Part shown: positions 1 through 5,393 of the stretch, in pieces
Position numbering within the stretch: the first letter of the stretch is position 1
How the letters are laid out: every line of letters starts with the position of its first letter
From: JAWLCG01 sp041687295
Lineage (GTDB): Bacteria; Planctomycetota; Phycisphaerae; SM23-33; FEN-1343
DNA length: 6,173 bases
Assembly: GCA_041687295.1 (NCBI GenBank)
Contig: JAWLCG010000312.1
Location: 1-6,173, forward strand
Direction of reading: 5' to 3'
Position numbers and translations under genes: made by a program
The notes under the pieces: model-generated
What the model was told of the DNA's origin: nothing
Database searches by the model: none
The model's input: only the letters and a program-made list of their open reading frames with translations

Positions 1-1
1 G

Positions 2-583
2 CCAAGCCAGCCCGCCCGCTGTGCGGCCGTGCTGGGCGGCCTGCGGGCCCGGCTGGGCGTGTTCGCCTCGCCGGGCAACCACGACTACTACGCGGGCCTG
101 GGCCGACTCCGCGACGCCCTGGCCGAGCAGGGCATCCCCCTGCTCTGCAACGCCCACCGGACGGTGAGCCTGAACGGCTCGACGCTGGTCATCGCCGGCC
201 TGGACGACGCCAAGGTCGGCCGACCCGACCTGGCCGCGACACTGGCCGGGGCCCCCGCCGACGCGCCCGTCCTGCTGATGAGCCACAACCCCGACGCCGT
301 CGCCGAGCTGCCCGCCGGCCCGCCCATCGCCCTGACCGTCTCGGGCCACACCCATGGCGGGCAGATCGCGCCGTTCGGGCGCCCCATCATCACGCAGACC
401 CGCAACCGCCGCCACTGCCGGGGCTGGGCCGAGGGGCCTCGCGGCCGCTTCTACGTCGGGCGCGGCCTGGGGCCCGTGTGCATCCCGCTGCGGGTGGGCA
501 GCGACCCGGAGCTGCCGATCTTTCGGCTGGTGGCGGCGGGGGCGGAACCCTCTTGCCCACCGGGCGACCGGTCCGTATCGTAG
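2..583 (+). CDS. Calcineurin-like metallophosphoesterase, YaeI/YkoQ type (5' end outside window)
   Basis: This is the C-terminal part of a metal-dependent phosphoesterase. The frame is open to the left edge, so the gene starts upstream; a GTG at 29 is in frame but lies just before the family core and is unlikely to be the true start. Counting from that GTG, I see GNHDYY at residues 16-21, SHNPD at 85-89 and SGHTHGGQ at 105-112. These are the last three metal-binding blocks of the calcineurin-like fold. The tail YVGRGLGPVCIPLRVGSDPELPIF (about 142-165, read in two parts) matches the end of the YaeI/YkoQ subgroup, whose characterised members act on lipid A precursors or other phosphodiesters at the membrane. 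The missing N-terminus should carry the DxH and GD blocks and probably a membrane segment. The substrate cannot be told from this fragment. The next gene follows after 30 bp, which suggests co-transcription. Confidence 0.9.
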   Translation, partial: PSQPARCAAVLGGLRARLGVFASPGNHDYYAGLGRLRDALAEQGIPLLCNAHRTVSLNGSTLVIAGLDDAKVGRPDLAATLAGAPADAPVLLMSHNPDAVAELPAGPPIALTVSGHTHGGQIAPFGRPIITQTRNRRHCRGWAEGPRGRFYVGRGLGPVCIPLRVGSDPELPIFRLVAAGAEPSCPPGDRSVS

Positions 584-613
584 CGACGCCCGCCGGGCAC
601 CAGGAGAGATGCG

Positions 614-958
614 TTGATCGTCGTGCTGAACCTTTTCGACCTCATCCCCGGCCGAGAGGCCGACTACGCCCGCTACCTGCGCGAGGTGCAGCCCATCCTC
701 GACCGCCACGGGGCGCGGGTGCTGGTGTATGGCCTGACGCGGGCCGTCTACTGGGGCGACTGCACGCAGGAGTACTGCGGCCTGATCGCCTACCCGGACC
801 TGGCCGCCCTGCGGCGGCTCAGCCACGACGCCGATTTCCAGCGCATCCGCCCGCTCCGCGACGAGTCCACCCGCCACTACATCCTCACCACGATCGAGGC
901 CTTCCCCGGCCTGGCCGCCGCCGCCCAATACCTCGAGGAGCGGGCCCGGCAGGCGTGA
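614..958 (+). CDS. DUF1330-like small dimeric alpha/beta-barrel protein
   Basis: This is a 114-residue soluble protein with no signal peptide or membrane segment. It opens with a beta strand (IVVLNLFDLIPGRE), followed by a helix (DYARYLREVQPILDRHG) and another strand (ARVLVYG). It then has CTQEYCGLIAYPDLAALRRLS, a helix ending FQRIRPLRDES, and a last strand HYILTTIEAF. That strand-helix-strand pattern, repeated, is typical of ferredoxin-like dimeric barrels (DUF1330/ABM type). The function of this branch is unknown to me, and members vary from monooxygenase-like enzymes to plain ligand binders. The start is TTG at 614, set by AGGAGAG at 602-608 with 5 bases of spacing. The ATG at 609 abuts that site and reaches a stop after two codons. 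The gene lies 30 bp after the phosphoesterase and is probably translated from the same mRNA. Two cysteines (in CTQEYC) could be structural or catalytic. Confidence 0.82.
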   Translation: MIVVLNLFDLIPGREADYARYLREVQPILDRHGARVLVYGLTRAVYWGDCTQEYCGLIAYPDLAALRRLSHDADFQRIRPLRDESTRHYILTTIEAFPGLAAAAQYLEERARQA

Positions 959-981
959 TCCCCCGCTGCCGGCGTGGCCAG

Positions 982-1065
982 GAATTGGGTTCGTTTTGAT
1001 GGGGGGTTCTTCGACCCAGGTTCCGGTTTGCACAGAGTTTGCACCGACCCGAATTGGGTTCGTTT
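982..1065. repeat. Two exact 15-bp direct repeats plus one degenerate copy
   Basis: GAATTGGGTTCGTTT occurs at 982-996 and again at 1051-1065, identical over 15 bases and 69 bp apart. A weaker relative (CCAGGTTCCGGTTT, 1016-1029) lies between them, so the three copies are spaced about 33 and 36 bp. The stretches between the copies do not resemble one another. Read on the - strand the core is AAACGAACCCAATTC, which yields meaningless peptides with NEPN or KRTQF in translation. I recall such peptides being annotated in Phycisphaerae genomes. The function is unknown. Confidence 0.75.
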
Positions 1066-1076
1066 CGCCAAGGCCC

Positions 1077-1188
1077 GTAGGCTGGGACAGAGCGGCGCCA
1101 GCCGCGCCGTCCCACCTTCTTCGGAGTCGGAGGCGGTCGCCCATCCCCCGCCGCAGGTGGGACGCCGCTTCGCTCTGTCCCAGCCTAC
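1077..1188. repeat. Nested inverted repeat A (18-bp outer, 10-bp inner arms)
   Basis: The outer arms GTAGGCTGGGACAGAGCG (1077-1094) and its exact reverse complement (1171-1188) pair over 18 bp. Inner arms CGTCCCACCT (1108-1117) and AGGTGGGACG (1155-1164) pair over 10 bp. The left internal gap is 13 nt, the right one 6 nt and the apical loop 37 nt. The element begins GTAG and ends CTAC. It lies between convergent genes (614-958 + and 1375-1824 -), but no T-run follows, so it is not a standard intrinsic terminator. It is most likely a dispersed extragenic palindrome or MITE-like element. Confidence 0.85.
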
Positions 1189-1214
1189 AAGACTCGAAGA
1201 GCCATCGTGGCTCT

Positions 1215-1328
1215 GGGTGCCCCGGGCAAGCGGGGCGTCAGCACCGCTCGCCCGGTCGAGGGCGGAGGCGGTTGATTCAGGCATCCCCGCCCCCGGCCGG
1301 GCGAGCCTACGGCTTGCCCGGGGCACCC
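1215..1328. repeat. Nested inverted repeat B, same design as repeat A
   Basis: The outer arms GGGTGCCCCGGGCAAG (1215-1230) and CTTGCCCGGGGCACCC (1313-1328) are a perfect 16-bp pair. The inner arms GCTCGCCCGG (1246-1255) and CCGGGCGAGC (1297-1306) are a perfect 10-bp pair. The left gap is 15 nt, the right gap 6 nt and the loop 41 nt, nearly the dimensions of the element at 1077-1188. Both loops contain CGGAGGCGGT (1128-1137 and 1263-1272) followed by a CATCCCC stretch, so the two are probably related. A small hairpin, GAGCCA-TCG-TGGCTC (1199-1213), sits just to the left. Confidence 0.85.
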
Positions 1329-1374
1329 GGCCGGACGCGATCCGGATGGGAAGCGAACCCAGCCCATGGCCGGT

Positions 1375-1824
1375 TCACATGCTCTGCACGGGCGTCTGGG
1401 GGCAGACGAGCTGGCGGAGTTCGGCCAACTCCGCCCGGAGCTTACGATCCGGCGCCCCCACCATGTAGGTCGCCAGGAACCAGCCCCCCACCGGGATCAG
1501 GGCCAGCAGGCCCCACAGAACGCCCGGATAGCCCTTCGCGCTGGCCAGGAAGTAGCACAGCAGGGCCGGCGCCAGGAACATCGCCATCAGCCATAGCGGC
1601 AGCAGCACGATCTCCAGGCCCGAGCGGCGGGAGGGGGGCATGGGCTCGGCGAAGGTCCAGTCGCCCGGCGCCGACTCGCCCCCCGGGTCGGCCGCGACGA
1701 CGTCGTAGGAGGCCGGCGAGGCGGGAGCGGCCATCGGGTAGGAAGGGGCTGTATCCTGCGCCAACGTCAGCGGCCCGGCCGCGAGGACCACCAGGAACGC
1801 CCAAATCCAGAAAGTGTTGCGCAT
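1375..1824 (-). CDS. Small hypothetical membrane protein with signal peptide and two C-terminal helices
   Basis: I do not recognise a named family. The 149-residue product starts MRNTFWIWAFLVVLAAGPLTLAQD, a clear signal sequence with likely cleavage near residue 22. A proline-, alanine- and serine-rich linker follows (about 25-68, extracytoplasmic if cleaved). Two hydrophobic helices come next at about 72-95 and 100-121, joined by a short AKGYPG turn. The product ends in a short charged tail (PDRKLRAELAELRQ, about 126-139). The helix-turn-helix hairpin with a PDRK end resembles many small bacterial inner-membrane proteins of unknown role. The ATG at 1824 is supported by AAAGGTGA (1828-1835, read on the - strand) three bases upstream. 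The gene converges with the DUF1330-like gene. Its upstream spacer is filled by the GTAG hairpins. Function is undetermined. Confidence 0.75.
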   Translation of the reverse strand: MRNTFWIWAFLVVLAAGPLTLAQDTAPSYPMAAPASPASYDVVAADPGGESAPGDWTFAEPMPPSRRSGLEIVLLPLWLMAMFLAPALLCYFLASAKGYPGVLWGLLALIPVGGWFLATYMVGAPDRKLRAELAELRQLVCPQTPVQSM

Positions 1825-1964
1825 GGTTCACCTTTCGTTAGAGTAGTGGGCTCGGTGAGAGCCGGCATCTTTCGTAGGACCGTCTGCCCATCGGACGTGC
1901 GGGTGCGTTGTGCCGCACCGCGAACGGCCCGACCGCGATGCCCACGGAAGGCACTTGGGCAGAC

Positions 1965-2098
1965 CCCGTAGGGCGGGCACCGCCCGCCGCGAAGACGGCA
2001 AGCGACGCACACCCGTAGGGCGGGCAATGCCCGCCGCGAAAACGGCAAGCGACGCAGCGGGGTCAGGCGCCCTCGACGGCGGGCGATGCCCGCCCTAC
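1965..2098. repeat. REP/BIME-like cluster: three GTAG-hairpin units (two direct, one inverted)
   Basis: Two direct 45-bp copies start at 1965 and 2012 and match at 42 of 45 positions. Each carries GTAG followed by a 7-bp hairpin: GGCGGGC-ACC-GCCCGCC (GTAG 1968-1971, hairpin 1972-1988) and GGCGGGC-AAT-GCCCGCC (GTAG 2015-2018, hairpin 2019-2035). A shared tail, ACGGCAAGCGACGCA, follows each one. A third unit lies in the opposite direction (hairpin 2078-2094, CTAC 2095-2098) with loop ATC read on the - strand. The stem is invariant while the 3-nt loop differs in all three. GTAG 5' to a GC-rich hairpin is the hallmark of REP sequences mobilised by RAYT (TnpA-REP) proteins. The cluster ends about 30 bp past the GH20 stop codon. 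Confidence 0.85.
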
Positions 2099-2130
2099 CG
2101 GCCGCCGGGCCCCGCGGCGCTCGACCCGGC

Positions 2131-3735
2131 CTACACGGGCAGGTTCGGGAAGGGGCCGCCCTGGGCGGAGGCGGCGGCTGCGGCGCGGAGGTCGGCCAGG
2201 AGGGCCGCCTGGTAGTCGCGGCACTGGGTCATGCGGGCCAGCAGGCTGTCCTGGCCGCGCTCGGCGGCGTCGGCGACGTGGGTGGAGCCCTTCTTGACGT
2301 CGTCGGCGTGGCGGGTGCGGTCCCACTCGGCGTCGAGCTCGGCGGTGACGGCCTCGAGGCGAGCCTGGGCGTCGGCGAGGCGGTCGGCAGCGCGGGAGAG
2401 CTGCTCGGCGACGCGGGCGGGCTCGACGTTGGCCTGATGATCGCGGCGGGCCTGGGCGGCGATGTCGCTCACCGCCAGCCAGGCCAGGCCGTTGGCGTGC
2501 AGGGCGGCGTTGACCCGCCCGGCCAGCAGGATGGCGGCAAATTCCTCCCGGTGGCGCTCGACGCGTCCAGCCAGGCCGGCCAGGGCGTTCAGCACGTGCT
2601 CGATGGTGCGGGCGCGGGTGGCGAAGTCGGGGCTGCGGGCGACCTCGAGCATCGCGGGCAGGTCGGCGCCCCCGTGGAGCAGCAGCGGCTGCAGGACTTC
2701 CCGCCGCGGCGTCAGCTCGTGCAGCTCCCACACCGCCCGGCCAGCGGTGGCGCTCTGCACGCCGAAGAACTCGGCCACGAACTCCTTGGCGAAGGCGACC
2801 TTCTCTACCGGCCCGCCTTGCGAGAGGATGCGCCCCGTGTAGGCCACAGCGAACAGGGCTGCGTCGCGGACCAGCCGCCAGGGCACCCACCAGGTGTTGA
2901 CCACGCCGAGGCACCGCTCGCCCAGCGAGGCCGCCAACTCGGTCATGGCATCGGTGTTGTCGAAGCCGTGGCGATTGGGCTGGATCAGGTCGCCCGAGCG
3001 GCACAGGGCCGGGGCGAGCACCACGTCGAAGCCGGCCGCCACGCTGGCGCGGATCGGCTCGGGCCGGAGCTGGTAGTACTGCCAGTGGCACAGGACGACG
3101 TCGCGCGGCAGCTCCTCGCGCAGGGACGGGTCGTGCTCGACGTGGTCGGCCCACATCACCATCCGCTTGCCGCAGCCAGTGAGGATGGCGTGGATGGCCC
3201 GGACGTGCTCGGCGTAGATCCAGCGGTCGGGCTTGCCCTGGCTGCGCGCGGCGCAGCGCGGACAGCCGGCGGTGTTCACCTCGTCGAGCCCGGCGTGAAA
3301 GTAGCGGCTGGGGAACAGTTCGGCCACCTCGGGCAGGATGTCGCCGAAGAGCTCCAGCGTCTGCGGGTGCGAGGGGCAGGCGGCGTTGAAGACGCCCCCC
3401 TTGCCGTCGGCGAGGTGGGCGTACCGCGGCAGGCGGGTGATGAACTGGGCATGGCCGAGGCACTCGACCTCGGGCACCACCTCGATGCCGACCTCGGCCG
3501 CCGCCGCGACGAACCGGCGGACCTCGTCCTTGCTGAAGGCGTAGGGCGTGGCCAGCTCCGGTCGGCTGTCGAGCTGCAGGACGAAGCCCTGGTCGTCCAC
3601 GAAGTGCCACCACAGCGTGTTGAGCCCCCATCGGGCCAGGTGAGGCAGCAGGTCGAAGTAGAACTCGTGCCGCTCGACCAGCCGGGCCGGGTCGAGCATC
3701 ACGCCGCGGATCGCAAAGGGACTGCCCTGGGCCAT
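2131..3735 (-). CDS. Glycoside hydrolase family 20 (beta-N-acetylhexosaminidase-like)
   Basis: The 534-residue protein matches the GH20 TIM barrel from its first residues. RGVMLD (10-15) corresponds to the family's RGxxLD substrate-arginine strand, HFVDDQGF (44-51) to HxTDDQGW, and VVPEVECLGHA (86-96) to the VIPEIDxPGH block. HAGLDEV (147-153) supplies the catalytic Asp151-Glu152 pair. Aromatic sites W195 (WADH), W218 and W282-W283 fit the sugar pocket. GH20 enzymes remove terminal GlcNAc or GalNAc by substrate-assisted catalysis. There is no N-terminal GH20b domain and no signal peptide, so it should act in the cytoplasm on imported sugars. The C-terminal part (about 340-534) is helical and lacks a recognisable domain. 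A GCPRC pair (157-161) follows the catalytic site. The ATG at 3735 has a perfect AAGGAGG (3744-3750) 8 bases upstream. Exact substrate unknown. Confidence 0.9.
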   Translation of the reverse strand: MAQGSPFAIRGVMLDPARLVERHEFYFDLLPHLARWGLNTLWWHFVDDQGFVLQLDSRPELATPYAFSKDEVRRFVAAAAEVGIEVVPEVECLGHAQFITRLPRYAHLADGKGGVFNAACPSHPQTLELFGDILPEVAELFPSRYFHAGLDEVNTAGCPRCAARSQGKPDRWIYAEHVRAIHAILTGCGKRMVMWADHVEHDPSLREELPRDVVLCHWQYYQLRPEPIRASVAAGFDVVLAPALCRSGDLIQPNRHGFDNTDAMTELAASLGERCLGVVNTWWVPWRLVRDAALFAVAYTGRILSQGGPVEKVAFAKEFVAEFFGVQSATAGRAVWELHELTPRREVLQPLLLHGGADLPAMLEVARSPDFATRARTIEHVLNALAGLAGRVERHREEFAAILLAGRVNAALHANGLAWLAVSDIAAQARRDHQANVEPARVAEQLSRAADRLADAQARLEAVTAELDAEWDRTRHADDVKKGSTHVADAAERGQDSLLARMTQCRDYQAALLADLRAAAAASAQGGPFPNLPV

Positions 3736-3748
3736 GGATCGGTCCTCC

Positions 3749-3773
3749 TTGTCGAGATGAGGGTGCTCGACAA
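3749..3773 (-). promoter_or_regulatory. Operator-like or leader-hairpin dyad before the GH20 gene
   Basis: TTGTCGAG-N9-CTCGACAA is a perfect 8-bp inverted repeat (3749-3756 and 3766-3773). Its gene-proximal arm overlaps the first bases of the Shine-Dalgarno AAGGAGG, and its far arm abuts a possible -10 box. It could be a binding site for a dimeric repressor, or an RNA hairpin at the 5' end of the leader that masks the ribosome site. The sequence alone does not decide between these. Confidence 0.5.
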
Positions 3774-3779
3774 TTCATA
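3774..3779 (-). promoter_or_regulatory. Possible -10 box (TATGAA) of the GH20 gene
   Basis: Read on the - strand, TATGAAT stands out as an AT-rich hexamer in very GC-rich DNA, directly upstream of the dyad. It would place the transcript start inside the dyad and give a leader of roughly 30 nt. No good -35 hexamer is seen 16-18 bases further upstream, so this is a weak call. Confidence 0.3.
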
Positions 3780-3938
3780 ACCGGTCCGGGCGGCGAAGTA
3801 CAGCCTTGCGCCGCCAAGCGGGTGGAGCGCGTCGACCCGGGTGGACTGGCCAGGCAAGAATGTTGGGTGCCATGTCGGCCGCCGTGTACCGCCACGTTGA
3901 CCGTGGACGGAGGCTGCTGCCGCAACCAGGAGGTCCGC

Positions 3939-4176
3939 AGCTCCGTTCACGGAGCTTCGCCCGCGTAGCGGGTTCAGGCCCGGGCTTGTAGCCCGGGTGC
4001 CGAGGTCGGGCCCTCTGGTTTCCCAGCCCGCTTCAGCGGGCTTACCCTCTGTCCGCCGGAGGCGTAAGCCCGCTGAAGCGGGCTGAGGGAGAAGCAGGAG
4101 AACCCCGGGCCGGCGACCCCGGCCTCGAAGGCCGGGTCTACACCCGCTGCGCGGGCGAAGGCCGGTGAACCGGCCT
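3939..4176. repeat. Mirror-symmetric cluster of eight short hairpins
   Basis: Eight hairpins follow in order. h1 is AGCTCCG-TTCA-CGGAGCT (3939-3956) and h2 is CCCGC-GTA-GCGGG (3960-3972). h3 is CCCGGGCT-TGT-AGCCCGGG (3979-3997) and h4 is AGCCCGC-TTCA-GCGGGCT (4025-4042). h5 is AGCCCGC-TGAA-GCGGGCT (4067-4084) and h6 is CCCGGCCT-CGA-AGGCCGGG (4118-4136). h7 is CCCGC-TGC-GCGGG (4143-4155) and h8 is AGGCCGG-TGAA-CCGGCCT (4159-4176). The second four are the first four inverted, with the same stem lengths and the same 3-nt and 6-nt gaps. h4 and h5 also form a perfect 22-bp inverted repeat (4024-4045 with 4064-4085). It lies between two genes on the - strand. No T-run is present and no protein is evident. 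The rest of this spacer (about 3781-3938) shows nothing I can name. Confidence 0.88.
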
Positions 4177-4196
4177 GGAGGAACGTCGGCCTGCGG

Positions 4197-4231
4197 CTCG
4201 GGTCGCCTGTCCAGGTGCCGGTGAACCCGAG
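4197..4231. repeat. Single hairpin just after the hydrolase stop codon
   Basis: CTCGGGT (4197-4203) pairs with ACCCGAG (4225-4231), giving a 7-bp stem with a 21-nt loop that contains a smaller CCTG/CAGG pairing. It starts about 20 bases past the end of the hydrolase gene (- strand). No T-run follows, so it might stabilise the 3' end of the mRNA, but it is not a clear terminator. Confidence 0.4.
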
Positions 4232-4251
4232 ATAGCAGGCTGCCCGGTCCC

Positions 4252-5352
4252 CTAGCGATGGCTCAGGGCAGCCTCGGAGTTCGGTCCGGCCGCGTCGGGC
4301 TCGGCCAGGTAGCGATCGAAGAAGCGGGTCACCACGTGGATGGTGGCCGGGTCGGCGAAGGTTCGGCCATGGACGGCGCTGGAGACGATCATTCGGCTGG
4401 CGTGGACATCCTCGGCGGCGGCCAGCAGGTCGGTCATGTCCTCGGGCGGGGTGATGACGTCCTCCGAGCCGTTGATCAGCAGCAGGCCGCGGTCGCCGAA
4501 GTTGCGGACGGCCTCGAGGGCGGTGTTGTCCAGCAGCTCGTAGCCGAAGCGGACGCTCAGGCCCCAGGCCAGGCTCGTGCCGGTCACCGAGGGCAGGTGC
4601 ATCTCGCCGCAGCGCCGGCGGAGGAACTGGTCGACCGACGGGTAGGCGCTCTCGGCGACGACCACCTTGACGCCGTGGCAGTACGGCGCCGCCAGCATGG
4701 CTGCATAGGCCCCCATGCCCGAGCCGAAGATGCCGATCCGCTCGGGATCGACGCCCACGCGGCTGGACAGGAAGCTGACGGCCGCCATCACGTCGGCGGC
4801 CTCGACCGGGCCGAAGGAGACGGCCGCGTCGTCGCTGAAGCCGTGCCCGCGGAAGTCGAACAGCAGCACGTCGTAGCCCGCCTCGACCAGGCGCTGGGCG
4901 ACCGGGTAGAGCCACTGGTCGCGCGTGGCGCCGTAGCCGTGGCAGATCACCACGCCGGGACGCTTGCGCTTCCAGACCAGCCCGTCAACGACCTCGGAGG
5001 GCTTGATCGTCGTAAGGTACCAGCCCTGCAGATTGATGCCGTCGTGGGTGCGGAAGCTCACGTCCTGGCAAGTCAGGCCGAACTGCTCGGGGTAGATGTG
5101 CGGCGCCTGCCGGGCCGGGCTGCTGAGCCCCAGCAGCATGATCAGCCACAGCCCCACCACCAGCACCGGGACGGCCGAGGCCCGCAGGGCGACCTCCCAG
5201 AGGATGTGACGAATCCACACCCGCCGATCGGTCGCATGGACCGGCATGGCAGCCTGGCCCAGCGGACGCCACAGCAGCACGTCCTTGAGCAGAGGCCAGA
5301 ACACCTTCCTCGTCCAGTCCAGGCCGCTCTTGATGGCTTGTGTAGTTGACAT
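4252..5352 (-). CDS. Membrane-anchored alpha/beta hydrolase with a glycine at the nucleophile position
   Basis: The 366-residue protein has a basic N-terminal stretch (1-55), one membrane helix (about 58-77) and an alpha/beta-hydrolase domain (about 95-350) that is probably outside the cytoplasm. Visible blocks are the oxyanion loop HGYGATRDQW (138-147), DFRGHGFSD (166-174), the acid loop NGSEDVITPP (294-303, acid Asp298) and a C-terminal HGR with His328. The nucleophile elbow reads IFGSGMGAY. Aligned to GxSxG, Ser is replaced by Gly212 (codon GGC at 4717-4719, one transition from AGC). The closest type is the family of peptidase- or esterase-like hydrolases that read GSSMG here. It may be inactive or have a new role. 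The ATG at 5352 has only a weak AAGAG directly before it, so a very short leader is possible. Substrate unknown. Confidence 0.88.
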   Translation of the reverse strand: MSTTQAIKSGLDWTRKVFWPLLKDVLLWRPLGQAAMPVHATDRRVWIRHILWEVALRASAVPVLVVGLWLIMLLGLSSPARQAPHIYPEQFGLTCQDVSFRTHDGINLQGWYLTTIKPSEVVDGLVWKRKRPGVVICHGYGATRDQWLYPVAQRLVEAGYDVLLFDFRGHGFSDDAAVSFGPVEAADVMAAVSFLSSRVGVDPERIGIFGSGMGAYAAMLAAPYCHGVKVVVAESAYPSVDQFLRRRCGEMHLPSVTGTSLAWGLSVRFGYELLDNTALEAVRNFGDRGLLLINGSEDVITPPEDMTDLLAAAEDVHASRMIVSSAVHGRTFADPATIHVVTRFFDRYLAEPDAAGPNSEAALSHR

Positions 5353-5364
5353 CTCTTGCGCAGC

Positions 5365-5393
5365 TTACAATACAGGAGAGGTTGATGCGTCAA
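5365..5393 (-). promoter_or_regulatory. Possible promoter of the hydrolase gene
   Basis: On the - strand, TTGACG (5388-5393, five of six matches to the -35 consensus) is followed by TATTGT at 5367-5372 (15-nt spacer) or TTGTAA at 5365-5370 (17-nt spacer). The start codon is at 5352, so the leader would be under about 10 nt, in line with the weak ribosome site. The -35 lies in the left arm of the inverted repeat at 5387-5535. Confidence 0.3.

Noticed and set aside
982..1065. CRISPR array
   Set aside because: The repeats are only 15 bp, with two exact copies and one poor one, and there are no cas genes.
877..1326. - strand frame with KRTQF-type words across the spacer after 958
   Set aside because: Its content comes from the 15-bp repeats and the two dyads, so it is a translated repeat region and not a protein.
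996..1841. + strand frame of 281 codons opposite the small membrane protein
   Set aside because: It has Arg/Pro/Ser-rich nonsense composition and overlaps repeats; the - strand frame has a signal peptide, two helices and a ribosome site.
1902..1919. Hairpin GGTGCG-N6-CGCACC upstream of the small membrane protein
   Set aside because: A 6-bp stem of this composition is expected by chance in such GC-rich DNA, and nothing around it supports a role.
2086..3780. Long + strand open frame (564 codons) opposite the GH20 gene
   Set aside because: It is the antisense of a gene with clear GH20 motifs; the peptide has no recognisable motif, and long antisense frames are expected at this G+C.
2063..3925. 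Long - strand frame (620 codons) overlapping GH20 in another phase
   Set aside because: It is rich in Arg, Pro and Ala with no domain, and it runs through the repeat cluster end; a high-GC shadow of the GH20 frame.
3939..4176. Integron attC sites or intrinsic terminators
   Set aside because: No attC core sites or integrase are seen, the stems are much too short for attC, and no T-runs follow any stem.
3974..4915. - strand frame running through the hairpin cluster into the hydrolase
   Set aside because: It is out of phase with the hydrolase motifs, low-complexity Arg/Gly/Pro, and crosses palindromes; not coding.
4258..5349. Long + strand frame (363 codons) opposite the hydrolase
   Set aside because: It is an antisense shadow with almost the same limits as the hydrolase, with no motifs of its own.
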